Below are positions 1 to 6,506 of a stretch of 28,792 nucleotides of DNA, piece by piece. The first letter of the stretch is position 1, and each line of letters opens with the position of its first letter. Source of the DNA: an uncultured Bacilli bacterium (GTDB lineage: Bacteria; Bacillota_I; Bacilli_A; RF39; UBA660). Both the position numbers and the translations under genes were made by a program. Under the pieces are notes generated by a model. The model searched no databases and was not told where the DNA came from. It was given only the letters and a program-made list of their open reading frames with translations. The stretch covers positions 1 through 28,792 of the forward strand of contig CALVVH010000011.1 in the NCBI GenBank assembly GCA_944363805.1, in the 5' to 3' direction.

Positions 1-34
1 TAAACTTTGGAGTGTTTTACCTTATTTTTCAATC

Positions 35-71
35 AAAAATCAGAAAAAGTTATCAACATTTTCTGATTTTT
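35..71. terminator. Inverted repeat, probable bidirectional terminator
   Basis: Thirteen-base perfect arms (AAAAATCAGAAAA at 35-47 and its complement at 59-71) flank an 11-base loop. The right arm runs into six T on the + strand, and the left arm starts with five A, giving a T tract on the minus strand. It probably ends a transcript entering from outside the window. The partner gene is not visible. Confidence 0.5.
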
Positions 72-142
72 TCTTGTAAACTATTTTTTTCACCGAAACT
101 CAAATCTTTTTATTAATTAAAGCAATTTCCTATAAGATGAAA

Positions 143-170
143 AAAACTAAGAATTAGCATTCCTAGTTTT
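143..170 (-). terminator. Intrinsic terminator of hpf
   Basis: Imperfect hairpin (AAAACTA and GAAT arms around a TAGC loop, one A/C mismatch) followed on the minus strand by a run of T. It begins about 15 bases after the hpf stop codon. Confidence 0.6.
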
Positions 171-184
171 GGTTAACAAATAAG

Positions 185-718
185 CTATTTAACATTAATT
201 ATTCCATAGCTTCCATCTTTACGTTTATACAAAACAGATACACAATCTTCATCAATATTTTTAAAGACAAAGAAATCATGATTCAATAGCTCGATTTGAA
301 TTATAGCTTCCTCTTCATCCATTGGTTTCATATCAATATCTTTTCTTTTAACAATTTTAGAATCTTCTACATCTTCTTCAGATACTTCAAAATCAAAACT
401 CATTTCAAACTTAGGTAATCCCCGATATTTTTTATCAAGGCGATCCTTGTTTTTTCTAATTTGGCCTTCAAGTTTATCAACTACTAAATCAGCAGCAGCA
501 TAAAGGTCTTGATGTCTTTCTTCAGCTCGTAAAGTAAACCTCGAAGTTGGCACTGTTACTTCAATACTTTGTTCTTGATTTTTAACTTTAATTAGAACCT
601 TACACTCAATTGCCTTTGGATTTTCAAAGTACTTGTCAAGCCTACTTAGTTTTTCGCTAATATAATCTTTAATAGATTTAGTGACTGTTACTTTATCACC
701 GCGAATACTTATTTTCAC
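185..718 (-). CDS. hpf: Ribosome hibernation promoting factor, long form
   Basis: Long-form HPF joins 70S ribosomes into inactive 100S dimers in stationary phase or stress. The protein has the usual two parts. Residues 1 to about 100 form the S30AE/YfiA-type domain that sits in the decoding region, with a conserved basic stretch near residues 85-100 (QIRKNKDRLDKKYR). After an acidic linker, residues about 120-177 form the C-terminal dimerisation domain (DMKPMDEEEAIIQIELLNHDFFVF). The length, about 177 residues, fits the family. The ORF opens at a GTG at 727, but I prefer the GTG at 718, because AGAGGTGA lies five bases before it and the protein then begins MKISIRG, as usual in the family. Stop is TAG; a terminator follows. 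In Bacillus hpf lies next to secA, which would be outside the window. Confidence 0.95.
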   Translation of the reverse strand: MKISIRGDKVTVTKSIKDYISEKLSRLDKYFENPKAIECKVLIKVKNQEQSIEVTVPTSRFTLRAEERHQDLYAAADLVVDKLEGQIRKNKDRLDKKYRGLPKFEMSFDFEVSEEDVEDSKIVKRKDIDMKPMDEEEAIIQIELLNHDFFVFKNIDEDCVSVLYKRKDGSYGIINVK

Positions 719-921
719 TATAATCACCTCTATTAATAATATACCATAAAATATGAAAAAAAACTACATATTAAATCATTTGAAGAGGATTATGTGTTAA
801 GTTTTACTTAAAGTTTTTCACTAGGTTAAACTTGAACTTTGCGTCTTTATAGGTGGTTATATTTTTCAAGATTCATAAACTGCTATCTTTTAGTTTAAAA
901 AGTATTCTATTTTTTCCCAAC

Positions 922-949
922 AAAAAACCAGAATGTACTATCTCTGGTA
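922..949 (-). terminator. Probable terminator of the cold-shock gene
   Basis: A short stem (ACCAGA and TCTGGT arms) is followed on the minus strand by six T. It begins about 20 bases past the stop of the cold-shock gene. The stem is weak, so the call is moderate. Confidence 0.45.
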
Positions 950-969
950 TATTGGAAAATCAAACATTT

Positions 970-1188
970 TTAACTAACGGTAGTCATTTGTTCTTCAACA
1001 ACATCAATTGCTTGCAAGCCTTTAGCTGTTTCAATTAATTTAAAATTTACTAAAGCGCCTTCGTTTAATGTTTTGTAGCCTTCTTTTTGAATAGCTGAAT
1101 AATGAACGAAAATATCAGATAGTTGGTCGTATTCGATGAATCCGTATCCTTTTTCATTGTTAAACCATTTAACTCTGCCTTGCATCAT
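970..1188 (-). CDS. cspA: Cold-shock domain protein (CspA family)
   Basis: A 72-residue single-domain OB-fold RNA chaperone that binds single-stranded RNA and melts secondary structure. Both RNA-binding motifs are visible: RNP1-like KGYGFIEY near residues 13-20 and RNP2-like DIFVHYSAI near 25-33. The N-terminus MQGRVKWFNNEKG is typical. Two ATG codons lie in tandem; AAGGAG 10-13 bases upstream fits either. The gene stands alone with its own promoter and a leader of about 25 bases, much shorter than the long thermosensor leaders of enterobacterial cspA. The family is certain; the paralogue letter is not. Confidence 0.95.
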   Translation of the reverse strand: MMQGRVKWFNNEKGYGFIEYDQLSDIFVHYSAIQKEGYKTLNEGALVNFKLIETAKGLQAIDVVEEQMTTVS

Positions 1189-1218
1189 AACACACTCACT
1201 CCTTCCTTCTTCTCTTTA

Positions 1219-1247
1219 ACTTTAACATATAAACTGCATATAAGCAA
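1219..1247 (-). promoter_or_regulatory. Sigma-A promoter of the cold-shock gene
   Basis: On the minus strand TTGCTT (1242-1247) is separated by 17 bases from TAAAGT (1219-1224), which is preceded by an extended -10 TG. The start of transcription would be near 1212, just before the AAGGAG. Prediction from sequence only. Confidence 0.5.
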
Positions 1248-1363
1248 ACATTTTAGTACGACAAAGTTCGACACTATTTTCTGCTTGTAAAAATAATACC
1301 AGATTTTAGGCCACTGTAATTTTAAATGTGTTTAAAACAGTTACTTTTGTGTTCTAAAAAACT

Positions 1364-2044
1364 TCAACTGATATCAAAGCGATATTTTTTAGATAATAAA
1401 CTTATTTTATTACCATTATCTAAAACAAAATAAGAATTGGCCCAATTATATTCTTGGACACGACATATATTCAGAAAGCAGGCACGATGGGCTTGTTTAA
1501 AACGGCCATCTAATAATTTTTTTGCTTCGTTTAAACTAATATTTAAAATATATTCATTATTATCAGTTACAATTACCACTTTTCTTTCAATAGTATCGCG
1601 ATAAATATATAAGATGCTGTCATAATAAATATGAAGACTCATTTTACTATTGGTATAAAAGAAAAAATTGCCAATATAATAGCTGTCTAAAATTTGTTTT
1701 AAATCAGTCCAAATTTTTTTAGGATATTGATAAATATTAGGAATGAAATCAAAAATATTATTGATCCATTTCTTATATGTTTTACCAAGCAAAATTAATT
1801 CACTATGATGATCTTTAGTGCGCACTTGGTTGGCTAAATTCTTTTGGTTTAATTCATATGTATTGTTAATTAGATATATTTTCTTAACTTCGTTTTCATT
1901 AATTGTTGCTGCTAGTTCAGAGGTATATGATTGAAACCACTTGATGACGAGATTTTTCGAATACAAAAAGTCTAACTTACCAATTATTTTTTTTAGAGTT
2001 AGATAGTTCCGTTCATCATTGTCAATCAATACTATTTTTATCAT
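1364..2044 (-). CDS. LytTR response regulator with degenerate receiver (AgrA-like)
   Basis: A 226-residue protein with an AgrA/LytR-type layout. The N-terminal half (1 to about 115) looks like a receiver: MIKIVLIDNDE gives the acidic pair at D8 and D10. The expected phospho-acceptor strand reads IYLINN, with Asn where a phosphorylatable Asp belongs, so activation by phosphorylation looks unlikely. Residues about 125-226 form a LytTR DNA-binding domain, including FKQAHRACFLNICRV and a final SLLSKKYR. No histidine kinase lies nearby. The -10 box sits only eight bases before the ATG and there is no Shine-Dalgarno, so the mRNA is probably leaderless. Stop is TGA. Targets are unknown; it may regulate itself or its neighbours. 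The family call is firm; phosphorylation independence is inference. Confidence 0.8.
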   Translation of the reverse strand: MIKIVLIDNDERNYLTLKKIIGKLDFLYSKNLVIKWFQSYTSELAATINENEVKKIYLINNTYELNQKNLANQVRTKDHHSELILLGKTYKKWINNIFDFIPNIYQYPKKIWTDLKQILDSYYIGNFFFYTNSKMSLHIYYDSILYIYRDTIERKVVIVTDNNEYILNISLNEAKKLLDGRFKQAHRACFLNICRVQEYNWANSYFVLDNGNKISLLSKKYRFDIS

Positions 2045-2052
2045 ACATTTTT

Positions 2053-2082
2053 AGTATAAAACAAAAATTCATTTATTGTAAA
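2053..2082 (-). promoter_or_regulatory. Promoter of the LytTR gene, giving a leaderless transcript
   Basis: Minus-strand TTTACA (2077-2082) and TATACT (2053-2058) are 18 bases apart. The predicted start of transcription, about 2046, is within a few bases of the ATG at 2044. The -35 box lies inside the left arm of the 2068-2112 inverted repeat. Confidence 0.5.
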
Positions 2083-2112
2083 TAGTATTTTAGCATATTT
2101 ACAATAAATGAA
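2068..2112 (-). terminator. Inverted repeat with 17-bp perfect arms, terminator and possible operator
   Basis: TTCATTTATTGTAAATA (2068-2084) is repeated as its exact complement at 2096-2112 around an 11-base loop. On the minus strand it is followed by TTTTTGTTTT, so it should terminate the upstream spoIIID transcript. The same DNA contains the -35 box of the LytTR gene, so it could also be an operator; the operator role is inference. Confidence 0.55.
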
Positions 2113-2114
2113 CA

Positions 2115-2705
2115 CTACTTAAATAAATATAACTCACTATCAGTATAAACATAAGTTTTATTATGATGTATGTTTTCAAATTTTTCCAATATTATAGATA
2201 TTTTTTTTCCTTTGCCTATAATTAGTAAGTCTTTCATGGCAATTTTATTTTTTATGTACTTGAGTAAGGAATTTATATTGGGAAAAAAATCATCAGTAAT
2301 AAAAAATGTTTTAGTTTTATTATAGATATCGATGTAACTTAATAATATGTAGTCATTTTGGACATTTAAAAAGGCTTTGGTTTTATTCAAGTCATAATAT
2401 TTTGTTTCATTTTCAAAAATTATTTTGCGATAATTAAATTTTTCGAGTAAAAACTTTAAATATTTAATATCCACCGGTGTATATGTGGAATTAATAATGA
2501 CTTTGATAGTATCACCAAAAAGGTTATTGTTTAAATGATTACTTTGTAAAAGTTTGGCATATTCTTTTAAAAATTTTTCATCATTATAGATTTTACCATA
2601 CTTAATTATACTATTGTCTATCTTATGTTGAATAACTTTATCAATTTTCTTATTTTTTAAATATATTATATCTTCCGTTAAATATAGTAGATTATTTACT
2701 TTCAT
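2115..2705 (-). CDS. Unknown protein, possibly a degenerate MreB/Mbl-like actin-fold relic
   Basis: A 196-residue protein without a recognisable active site. It directly follows spoIIID (23-base gap), where Bacillus has mbl, an MreB-type cytoskeletal ATPase. The order of secondary elements resembles the actin fold. IIKYGKIYNDEKFLKEY could be the segment before domain 2. IKVIINSTYTPVDIKYLKFL resembles the MreB strand and helix of the VPSGVTEVEKRAV type, followed by RKIIFENE. LLSYIDIYNKTKTFFI sits where phosphate loop 2 (DIGGGTTE) would be, and DLLIIGKGKKISIILEKF where the adenosine motif (TGGG) would be. All glycine-rich nucleotide loops are missing and the protein is a little over half of MreB length, so ATP binding is not expected. 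The start has AGGAAGGA ten bases upstream. It may equally be an unrelated lineage-specific protein. Confidence 0.5.
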   Translation of the reverse strand: MKVNNLLYLTEDIIYLKNKKIDKVIQHKIDNSIIKYGKIYNDEKFLKEYAKLLQSNHLNNNLFGDTIKVIINSTYTPVDIKYLKFLLEKFNYRKIIFENETKYYDLNKTKAFLNVQNDYILLSYIDIYNKTKTFFITDDFFPNINSLLKYIKNKIAMKDLLIIGKGKKISIILEKFENIHHNKTYVYTDSELYLFK

Positions 2706-2728
2706 CTAGTTGCATTCCTTCCTACATT

Positions 2729-2977
2729 TTAATGTTTCTTGTACTTTTCTTTAGTAGCTTCTCCACCTCGAATATGTTTGATGTCGTCATGCGCTTTGAG
2801 TATTTGAGAAATTTCAGCTGCCAAATTGGCATCGATTTTGCAAAGTCTTTTTCTTAAATCATTATGTACGGTACTTTTGCTAGTAGAAAATTCTTGAGCA
2901 GTTTTGCGAACTGTACTTTTGCTAGAAAGCATGTATTTTGCCTCTTCTAAAACCCTTTTAGTAATTCTTTCTTCCAT
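2729..2977 (-). CDS. spoIIID: Sporulation transcriptional regulator SpoIIID
   Basis: A small (82-residue) DNA-binding protein that in the mother cell, after engulfment begins, activates and represses part of the sigma-E regulon and helps switch to sigma-K. The helix-turn-helix spans about residues 22-45 (TVRKTAQEFSTSKSTVHNDL), followed by the basic C-terminal region (KEYKKH-like end KEKYKKH) known to contact DNA. Length matches the family. The only weak Shine-Dalgarno (GGGG) is 12-15 bases from the ATG and lies in the right arm of a hairpin (2987-3018), so translation may be restrained. Upstream are spoIIQ and spoIID; downstream is the possible mbl relic. Confidence 0.95.
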   Translation of the reverse strand: MEERITKRVLEEAKYMLSSKSTVRKTAQEFSTSKSTVHNDLRKRLCKIDANLAAEISQILKAHDDIKHIRGGEATKEKYKKH

Positions 2978-2986
2978 AAACCAAAC

Positions 2987-3018
2987 AACCCCTTAATAAA
3001 TTATATTATTAAAGGGTT
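2987..3018 (-). terminator. Hairpin between spoIIQ and spoIIID
   Basis: Thirteen-base arms (AACCCCTTAATAA at 2987-2999, TTATTAAAGGGTT at 3006-3018, one mismatch). On the minus strand it follows the spoIIQ stop and is followed by TTGTTT, a poor T tract. It may be a weak terminator or attenuator separating spoIIQ from spoIIID; its GGGG also overlaps the only candidate ribosome site of spoIIID. Confidence 0.45.
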
Positions 3019-3026
3019 ATTTTATG

Positions 3027-3671
3027 CTATTGAAGATCTTCTATATTCATGGTATAGAATTCTTCTGGGTTGATAGTATTACCATTATAATAAACTTCAA
3101 ATAGTAGACAGTTTTCTGATTCTTCATCTAATAAATTATCACCGCTTTTACCAATTGGTGTACCCGCAGTTATGAAGTCGTCTTTTTTAACATTTATTTC
3201 CCCAAGACTGTAATAGACTGTTTTTAAATTGGTATTGTGAGTTATTTCGACAACTTTACCAAGTATTTCATCTTCACTGACGTTGCTTACTGTTCCATCA
3301 TAAGCACTTAAAACATCAAAAGTTTCAGGTGCAGAATATAATACACCGCTATTTTGCAAGTATGTTTGTTCGTAATAGACTAGTGAGTTTTGTTGTGTTG
3401 ATTCGTCATCTTCCATATTATAGTATGATTTACTAACACTTACTTGGTCTGAACTAAATGGTTTGACTATGCTTGTCGTTTGAACATTCTCTTCATTTTT
3501 TATTACTGGAACTGCATTATCATCTTCCAACGCATTTACAGATAAATCATCAGAATAGTTTAACTGATTTTGTAGGGTACTTCCTAAAAATGAAATACTA
3601 ATAAATAAGACCCCAATTACTAGAATATAAACTGTCGGTAAAACAAATCCCCTTAACTTTCTTTTTTTCAT
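3027..3671 (-). CDS. spoIIQ: Stage II sporulation protein Q, LytM-like domain without the metal site
   Basis: SpoIIQ is the forespore half of the SpoIIQ-SpoIIIAH channel joining forespore and mother cell during engulfment. The 214-residue protein has a short basic N-terminus, one membrane segment (about residues 9-30, VLPTVYILVIGVLFISISF), a low-complexity extracellular linker (about 35-110) and an M23/LytM-like domain (about 115-210, from SAPETFDVLSAYDGTVSNV on). The expected zinc ligands are absent: the usual HxH strand reads LLFEVYY and the first histidine position is also lost. It should be structural, not an endopeptidase. Some SpoIIQ proteins keep the site and others have lost it. It sits directly downstream of spoIID. 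SD GGTGA lies four bases from the ATG. Confidence 0.9.
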   Translation of the reverse strand: MKKRKLRGFVLPTVYILVIGVLFISISFLGSTLQNQLNYSDDLSVNALEDDNAVPVIKNEENVQTTSIVKPFSSDQVSVSKSYYNMEDDESTQQNSLVYYEQTYLQNSGVLYSAPETFDVLSAYDGTVSNVSEDEILGKVVEITHNTNLKTVYYSLGEINVKKDDFITAGTPIGKSGDNLLDEESENCLLFEVYYNGNTINPEEFYTMNIEDLQ

Positions 3672-3713
3672 AATTCACCATCCTAATTAAAGTATGAGAA
3701 TTATTTTGTTTTT

Positions 3714-4619
3714 TTATACATCTATTTTGACAATGTCAATATCTTTATAATAATGATTTAATATTTCTTGATAATTTGCTCCATTTTTAGCCATTTCGTT
3801 AGCACCATATTGACTCATTCCTACACCATGACCATAGCCACGAGTTGTAATTTCGACGGTATCATTTATAGTAATAGTAAAATCTGTCGATCTCAAACCA
3901 AGAAGAAAACGAAAAGTAGTTCCTGGGAATTGCTGTTTATTAATCGTTATAGAATTTACCCGTCCAGTTGAAGAACGGTCAATATTAGTAATATCAATAT
4001 TAGAACAATTAATTGATAATTTTGTGCAAAAATCTTGTTTAGAAAAAGATGTAGTTACAGCAAAGTTTTTGACATTTTCATCCCATGATGAATCGACACT
4101 TACTAGATAATCTTTGGTTTCTCCAAAGACTAAAGATACATCCTCAGTTGCTCCATTACTCATAGCAAAGTAATAAGCGCTGATAACTTCTCCATTATAT
4201 TCCATCACAAGATTTTCAGTTTCTTTAACAGCAGTAGCTACTTTATTGTAGTAATAATCATAATTTTCTTGCCATTTTTCTCGCATTTTATCTTGAGTTA
4301 TATAAACTTGATTAGTTATATCAGTAACTAAGTCATAATTAGCAGTCGAAGTATTTATTTTAAATAGTGCATAGCTTCGCGCAGCGATGGCTTGGGCTTT
4401 TAGAGCTTCGTCAGCAAATGATGCCGGCATTTCACCAGCAACAACACCAATGATGTATTCTTCTAAGTCCAATTTGGTTTCTTCTGTGCTGGCCAAATCC
4501 TTTATAGTTACTTCAATTTTGGGATTATTAAAAGAAGCAGCCTCATTTTTTTCAGGACTGCTTATTATTGCAACGATACTCAAAACTAATACTACTAATA
4601 ATAGAATTTTATTTTTCAT
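3714..4619 (-). CDS. spoIID: Stage II sporulation protein D, lytic transglycosylase
   Basis: SpoIID cleaves glycan strands of septal peptidoglycan and, with SpoIIP and SpoIIM, drives mother-cell engulfment. The protein (301 residues from the chosen start) has an N-terminal signal anchor (KNKILLLVVLVLSIVAII) and a full SpoIID/LytB domain. VVAGEMPASFADEALKAQ carries the catalytic Glu of the GEMP motif, AIAARSYAL follows, and the C-terminus has the conserved RGYGHGVGMSQYGA. The longest ORF opens at a GTG at 4631. I prefer the ATG at 4619, since GTGAGG precedes it by about six bases and the protein then starts MKNKILLL. It is downstream of the DUF1146 gene (about 40 bases) and upstream of spoIIQ. 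SpoIIP and SpoIIM are not in the window. Confidence 0.93.
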   Translation of the reverse strand: MKNKILLLVVLVLSIVAIISSPEKNEAASFNNPKIEVTIKDLASTEETKLDLEEYIIGVVAGEMPASFADEALKAQAIAARSYALFKINTSTANYDLVTDITNQVYITQDKMREKWQENYDYYYNKVATAVKETENLVMEYNGEVISAYYFAMSNGATEDVSLVFGETKDYLVSVDSSWDENVKNFAVTTSFSKQDFCTKLSINCSNIDITNIDRSSTGRVNSITINKQQFPGTTFRFLLGLRSTDFTITINDTVEITTRGYGHGVGMSQYGANEMAKNGANYQEILNHYYKDIDIVKIDV

Positions 4620-4661
4620 ATTTTGCCTCACTAATTATATGTATTAAATAATTAAAAAATG

Positions 4662-4856
4662 CTAAGAAATTCTAGTTATATTAACAAAATCTAAAACAAA
4701 ATTAGTTAAAAGATAGCCAATAGATAAACTCAAAATTATTACTAATATTCTAACTTCAATTGTCTTATTTTTTTTTATTATGTTATTAAAATTTATGCCA
4801 GTAAGCGCAAATGCAGCGAGGAAAGAAAAGACAATATAAAGAATTAATTTATACAT
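4662..4856 (-). CDS. DUF1146 (YwzB-type) small membrane protein
   Basis: A 64-residue protein with two membrane segments (about 2-20 and 37-58) around a cytoplasmic stretch INFNNIIKKNKTIEVRI. This arrangement, with the phrase LTGINF before the loop and YLLTNFVLDF after it, matches the DUF1146/YwzB family of Bacilli, which in Bacillus lies in the same mbl-spoIIID-spoIIQ-spoIID-murA neighbourhood. Function is unknown. It overlaps the end of rpiB by eight bases and so is probably translated by coupling. Stop is TAG. Confidence 0.75.
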   Translation of the reverse strand: MYKLILYIVFSFLAAFALTGINFNNIIKKNKTIEVRILVIILSLSIGYLLTNFVLDFVNITRIS

Positions 4857-5310
4857 GATAATTTCCTTTTTCGATGGCAGTTATTTCAGCGATTCGTCGT
4901 AAGTGTCTTTCTTCACAAGGACTTTTGGTAGCTATAAAAGTATCCAAAATTTTGTAGACAGTTTCTACTGTTATATTGATACCAAAAGCAATGACATTGG
5001 CTCCATTATGGTTCTTAGCTGTAAAAGCATCATTTTCATCGAATACGCGAGCACATCTTATACCCTGAACCTTGTTAGCAGCAATACTCATGCCAATACC
5101 AGATCCACAAACAAGAATACCTAAAGAATTTTTTTCTTGCAAGACTTTTTGACAAATATCATAAGCAAACTCTGGATAATCATCTGTTGGATTGTTAATA
5201 AGTTTTGATGTTTCTACAACAATGCCGTTACTATTTAAGTAATCGATTATGAAATCTTTATATTTTTCGCCTTGATGGTCTACTCCTAGAAATATTTTTA
5301 TTTTAATCAT
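4849..5310 (-). CDS. rpiB: Ribose-5-phosphate isomerase B
   Basis: RpiB interconverts ribose 5-phosphate and ribulose 5-phosphate in the pentose phosphate pathway. The 153-residue protein shows the family marks: FLGVDHQGEKYKD at the N-terminus, DYPEFAYDIC near residues 44-53, the catalytic-Cys loop VCGSGIGMSIAANKV (about 67-81), the basic RCARV, and AKNHNGANVIAFG (about 97-109). RpiB and the sugar isomerase LacAB share this fold, but length and motifs favour RpiB. The start is odd: AGGAG directly abuts the ATG and an in-frame TAG lies two codons upstream, so either initiation is poor or an inner non-ATG codon is used. It overlaps the DUF1146 gene by eight bases. Confidence 0.93.
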   Translation of the reverse strand: MIKIKIFLGVDHQGEKYKDFIIDYLNSNGIVVETSKLINNPTDDYPEFAYDICQKVLQEKNSLGILVCGSGIGMSIAANKVQGIRCARVFDENDAFTAKNHNGANVIAFGINITVETVYKILDTFIATKSPCEERHLRRIAEITAIEKGNYHV

Positions 5311-5356
5311 CTCCTAAAATAATGTACTAATATATTGAAAAAAAACAAAAATATTA

Positions 5357-5569
5357 CTACTTTTGTTCTTTATCTAAACCAAATTTTTTATTAAATTTTT
5401 CAATGTTTCCAGTTTTCTTTGCTTTTCCTTGTGTTCCTGTATAGAATGGATGGCATTCACTACAAATTTCAACATCGATTTTATCTTTAGTTGAACGAGT
5501 AGTAAATGTTGCTCCACAAGCACAAGTAACTACAGCATCTTTAACTTCTGGATGGATATTTGCTTTCAT
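5357..5569 (-). CDS. rpmE: 50S ribosomal protein L31, zinc-binding type
   Basis: L31 bridges the two ribosomal subunits near the central protuberance. [22 protein letters not shown] and [13 protein letters not shown] show the four cysteines (CxC and CxxC) of the zinc-containing form, which acts as a zinc reserve when replaced by its paralogue. The protein has 70 residues from the ATG at 5569, which has AAGGAGAGA four bases upstream; the longer ORF start at 5587 would add six residues and include the ribosome site. A strong promoter and a short hairpin leader precede it. Stop is TAG or TAA at 5357; rpiB follows. Confidence 0.95.
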   Translation of the reverse strand: MKANIHPEVKDAVVTCACGATFTTRSTKDKIDVEICSECHPFYTGTQGKAKKTGNIEKFNKKFGLDKEQK

Positions 5570-5582
5570 ATTCTCTCCTTCC

Positions 5583-5601
5583 GCCATGCCAAATTCATGG
5601 C
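5583..5601 (-). promoter_or_regulatory. rpmE leader hairpin, candidate autoregulatory site
   Basis: A GCCATG/CATGGC stem with a seven-base loop lies in the predicted 48-base leader, ending two to three bases before the AAGGAG of rpmE. Ribosomal protein leaders that let L31 repress its own translation are known in several bacterial groups. Whether this hairpin belongs to one of those families cannot be decided here. Confidence 0.4.
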
Positions 5602-5623
5602 ATAGTAATCCTTTGCTTTTAAT

Positions 5624-5651
5624 ATTATATCATATTTTTTGCCTATGGCAA
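5624..5651 (-). promoter_or_regulatory. Sigma-A promoter of rpmE
   Basis: On the minus strand TTGCCA (5646-5651) is followed after 16 bases by TATAAT (5624-5629), with an extended -10 TG one base upstream. Transcription would start near 5617. Confidence 0.65.
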
Positions 5652-5656
5652 GCAAA

Positions 5657-6364
5657 TTAATAAAAAATTAGCGTTTCATATTGACAGTGCCCATCAACTA
5701 CATTGATTTTTAAATTGCCAATATATTTTACATTATTAATTGTAGCAGTTATTTTAGCAACGTATTTGTCAGATTCACGGAAAATTCTTTCAATATTATA
5801 AGTTATTTTATTTTTTGCAGAATTACTAAAAATAGGATATGCAATTTTATAATTGGCATTTAAATAATAATCGATATTACTTTGTTCTTCTTCAGAATAA
5901 GTGCTCATAATATCAAAAGTATAAACTTCTTTTAAAGAAGTTAGTTCAGATAGGTTAAGAAAATAATCTTTATAAGAACTCCATTCTGAATCTTCAATAA
6001 CTTTGTAACTAAGGGAATCATTATAAAGAAGTGTTGGATAGTCTTTAGTATATAGACAGTCCAAAATAATTGGTGCATAATAATCAAAAAAATTACTACT
6101 CGAAGCAATAGAATAGCCAATATCATTACCTAATGTCGAACAGGCCAAATTAGAACTCTCTTTGGTATTATTAACATAAGAAAATATAGTTACTAATTCT
6201 TCGGCAATCATGGAAATATTTGAATCTTCTTCAACTTTGGTATTGTTTTGATGATTGGCACTGTAATCATTTTGAGTTATCAAGTAACCGATTAACCATA
6301 CAATTAAAACGATACAAATTAATATGGCAATTATTTTAACAATATTACTAAAACTATTTTTCAT
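5657..6364 (-). CDS. Membrane-anchored extracytoplasmic protein of unknown function
   Basis: I do not recognise this protein. It has 235 residues from the ATG at 6364. A signal anchor (about residues 6-28, FSNIVKIIAILICIVLIVWLI-like) is followed by a Ser/Asn-rich extracytoplasmic region. The C-terminal third (about 150-235) has alternating hydrophobic strands (YKIAYPIF, KITYNIERIF, YVAKITATI, YIGNLKINVV), suggesting a small beta-sandwich or NTF2-like fold. Two cysteines (in NLACSTLG and LDCLY) could form a disulfide. There is no usable ribosome site at its own start. Instead it begins a few bases after the stop of a 17-codon upstream ORF that has a strong one. A sigma-A promoter lies at 6460-6488. 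Confidence 0.7.
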   Translation of the reverse strand: MKNSFSNIVKIIAILICIVLIVWLIGYLITQNDYSANHQNNTKVEEDSNISMIAEELVTIFSYVNNTKESSNLACSTLGNDIGYSIASSSNFFDYYAPIILDCLYTKDYPTLLYNDSLSYKVIEDSEWSSYKDYFLNLSELTSLKEVYTFDIMSTYSEEEQSNIDYYLNANYKIAYPIFSNSAKNKITYNIERIFRESDKYVAKITATINNVKYIGNLKINVVDGHCQYETLIFY

Positions 6365-6366
6365 AT

Positions 6367-6420
6367 TCACGAACTATGCCTACAATGATTGTTCTTGTAT
6401 TTTTTGGTTAATCTCAGCAT
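6367..6420 (-). CDS. Upstream ORF / leader peptide of 17 codons
   Basis: A short ORF, MLRLTKKYKNNHCRHSS then TGA, opens at the ATG at 6420 with AAGGAG seven bases upstream, the best ribosome site in this unit. It ends two bases before the ATG of the next gene (TGAATATG), whose own start lacks a Shine-Dalgarno. This arrangement points to translational coupling. The peptide is basic (three Lys, two Arg, two His) and Asn-rich; no run of one regulatory amino acid stands out, so classical attenuation is not clear. Confidence 0.5.
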   Translation of the reverse strand: MLRLTKKYKNNHCRHSS

Positions 6421-6459
6421 AGTTTTTCTCCTTTACTTTGAAATTATTAGGTCTTTTTA

Positions 6460-6488
6460 ATTATACAATATTTTAAAGGTTATTTCAA
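6460..6488 (-). promoter_or_regulatory. Sigma-A promoter of the leader-peptide unit
   Basis: Minus-strand TTGAAA (6483-6488) and TATAAT (6460-6465) are 17 bases apart. Transcription would start near 6453, about 33 bases before the upstream ORF. Confidence 0.65.
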
Positions 6489-6506
6489 ATAGTGGTGACT
6501 TTTAAA

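Noticed and set aside
853..1038. A + strand ORF of 61 codons overlapping the cold-shock gene
   Set aside because: No ribosome site, overlaps a certain gene on the other strand and spans its terminator.
1267..1273. TTCGACA, a possible Spo0A box upstream of the cold-shock promoter
   Set aside because: A seven-base match is expected a few times by chance in this length and the flanking bases do not extend the consensus.
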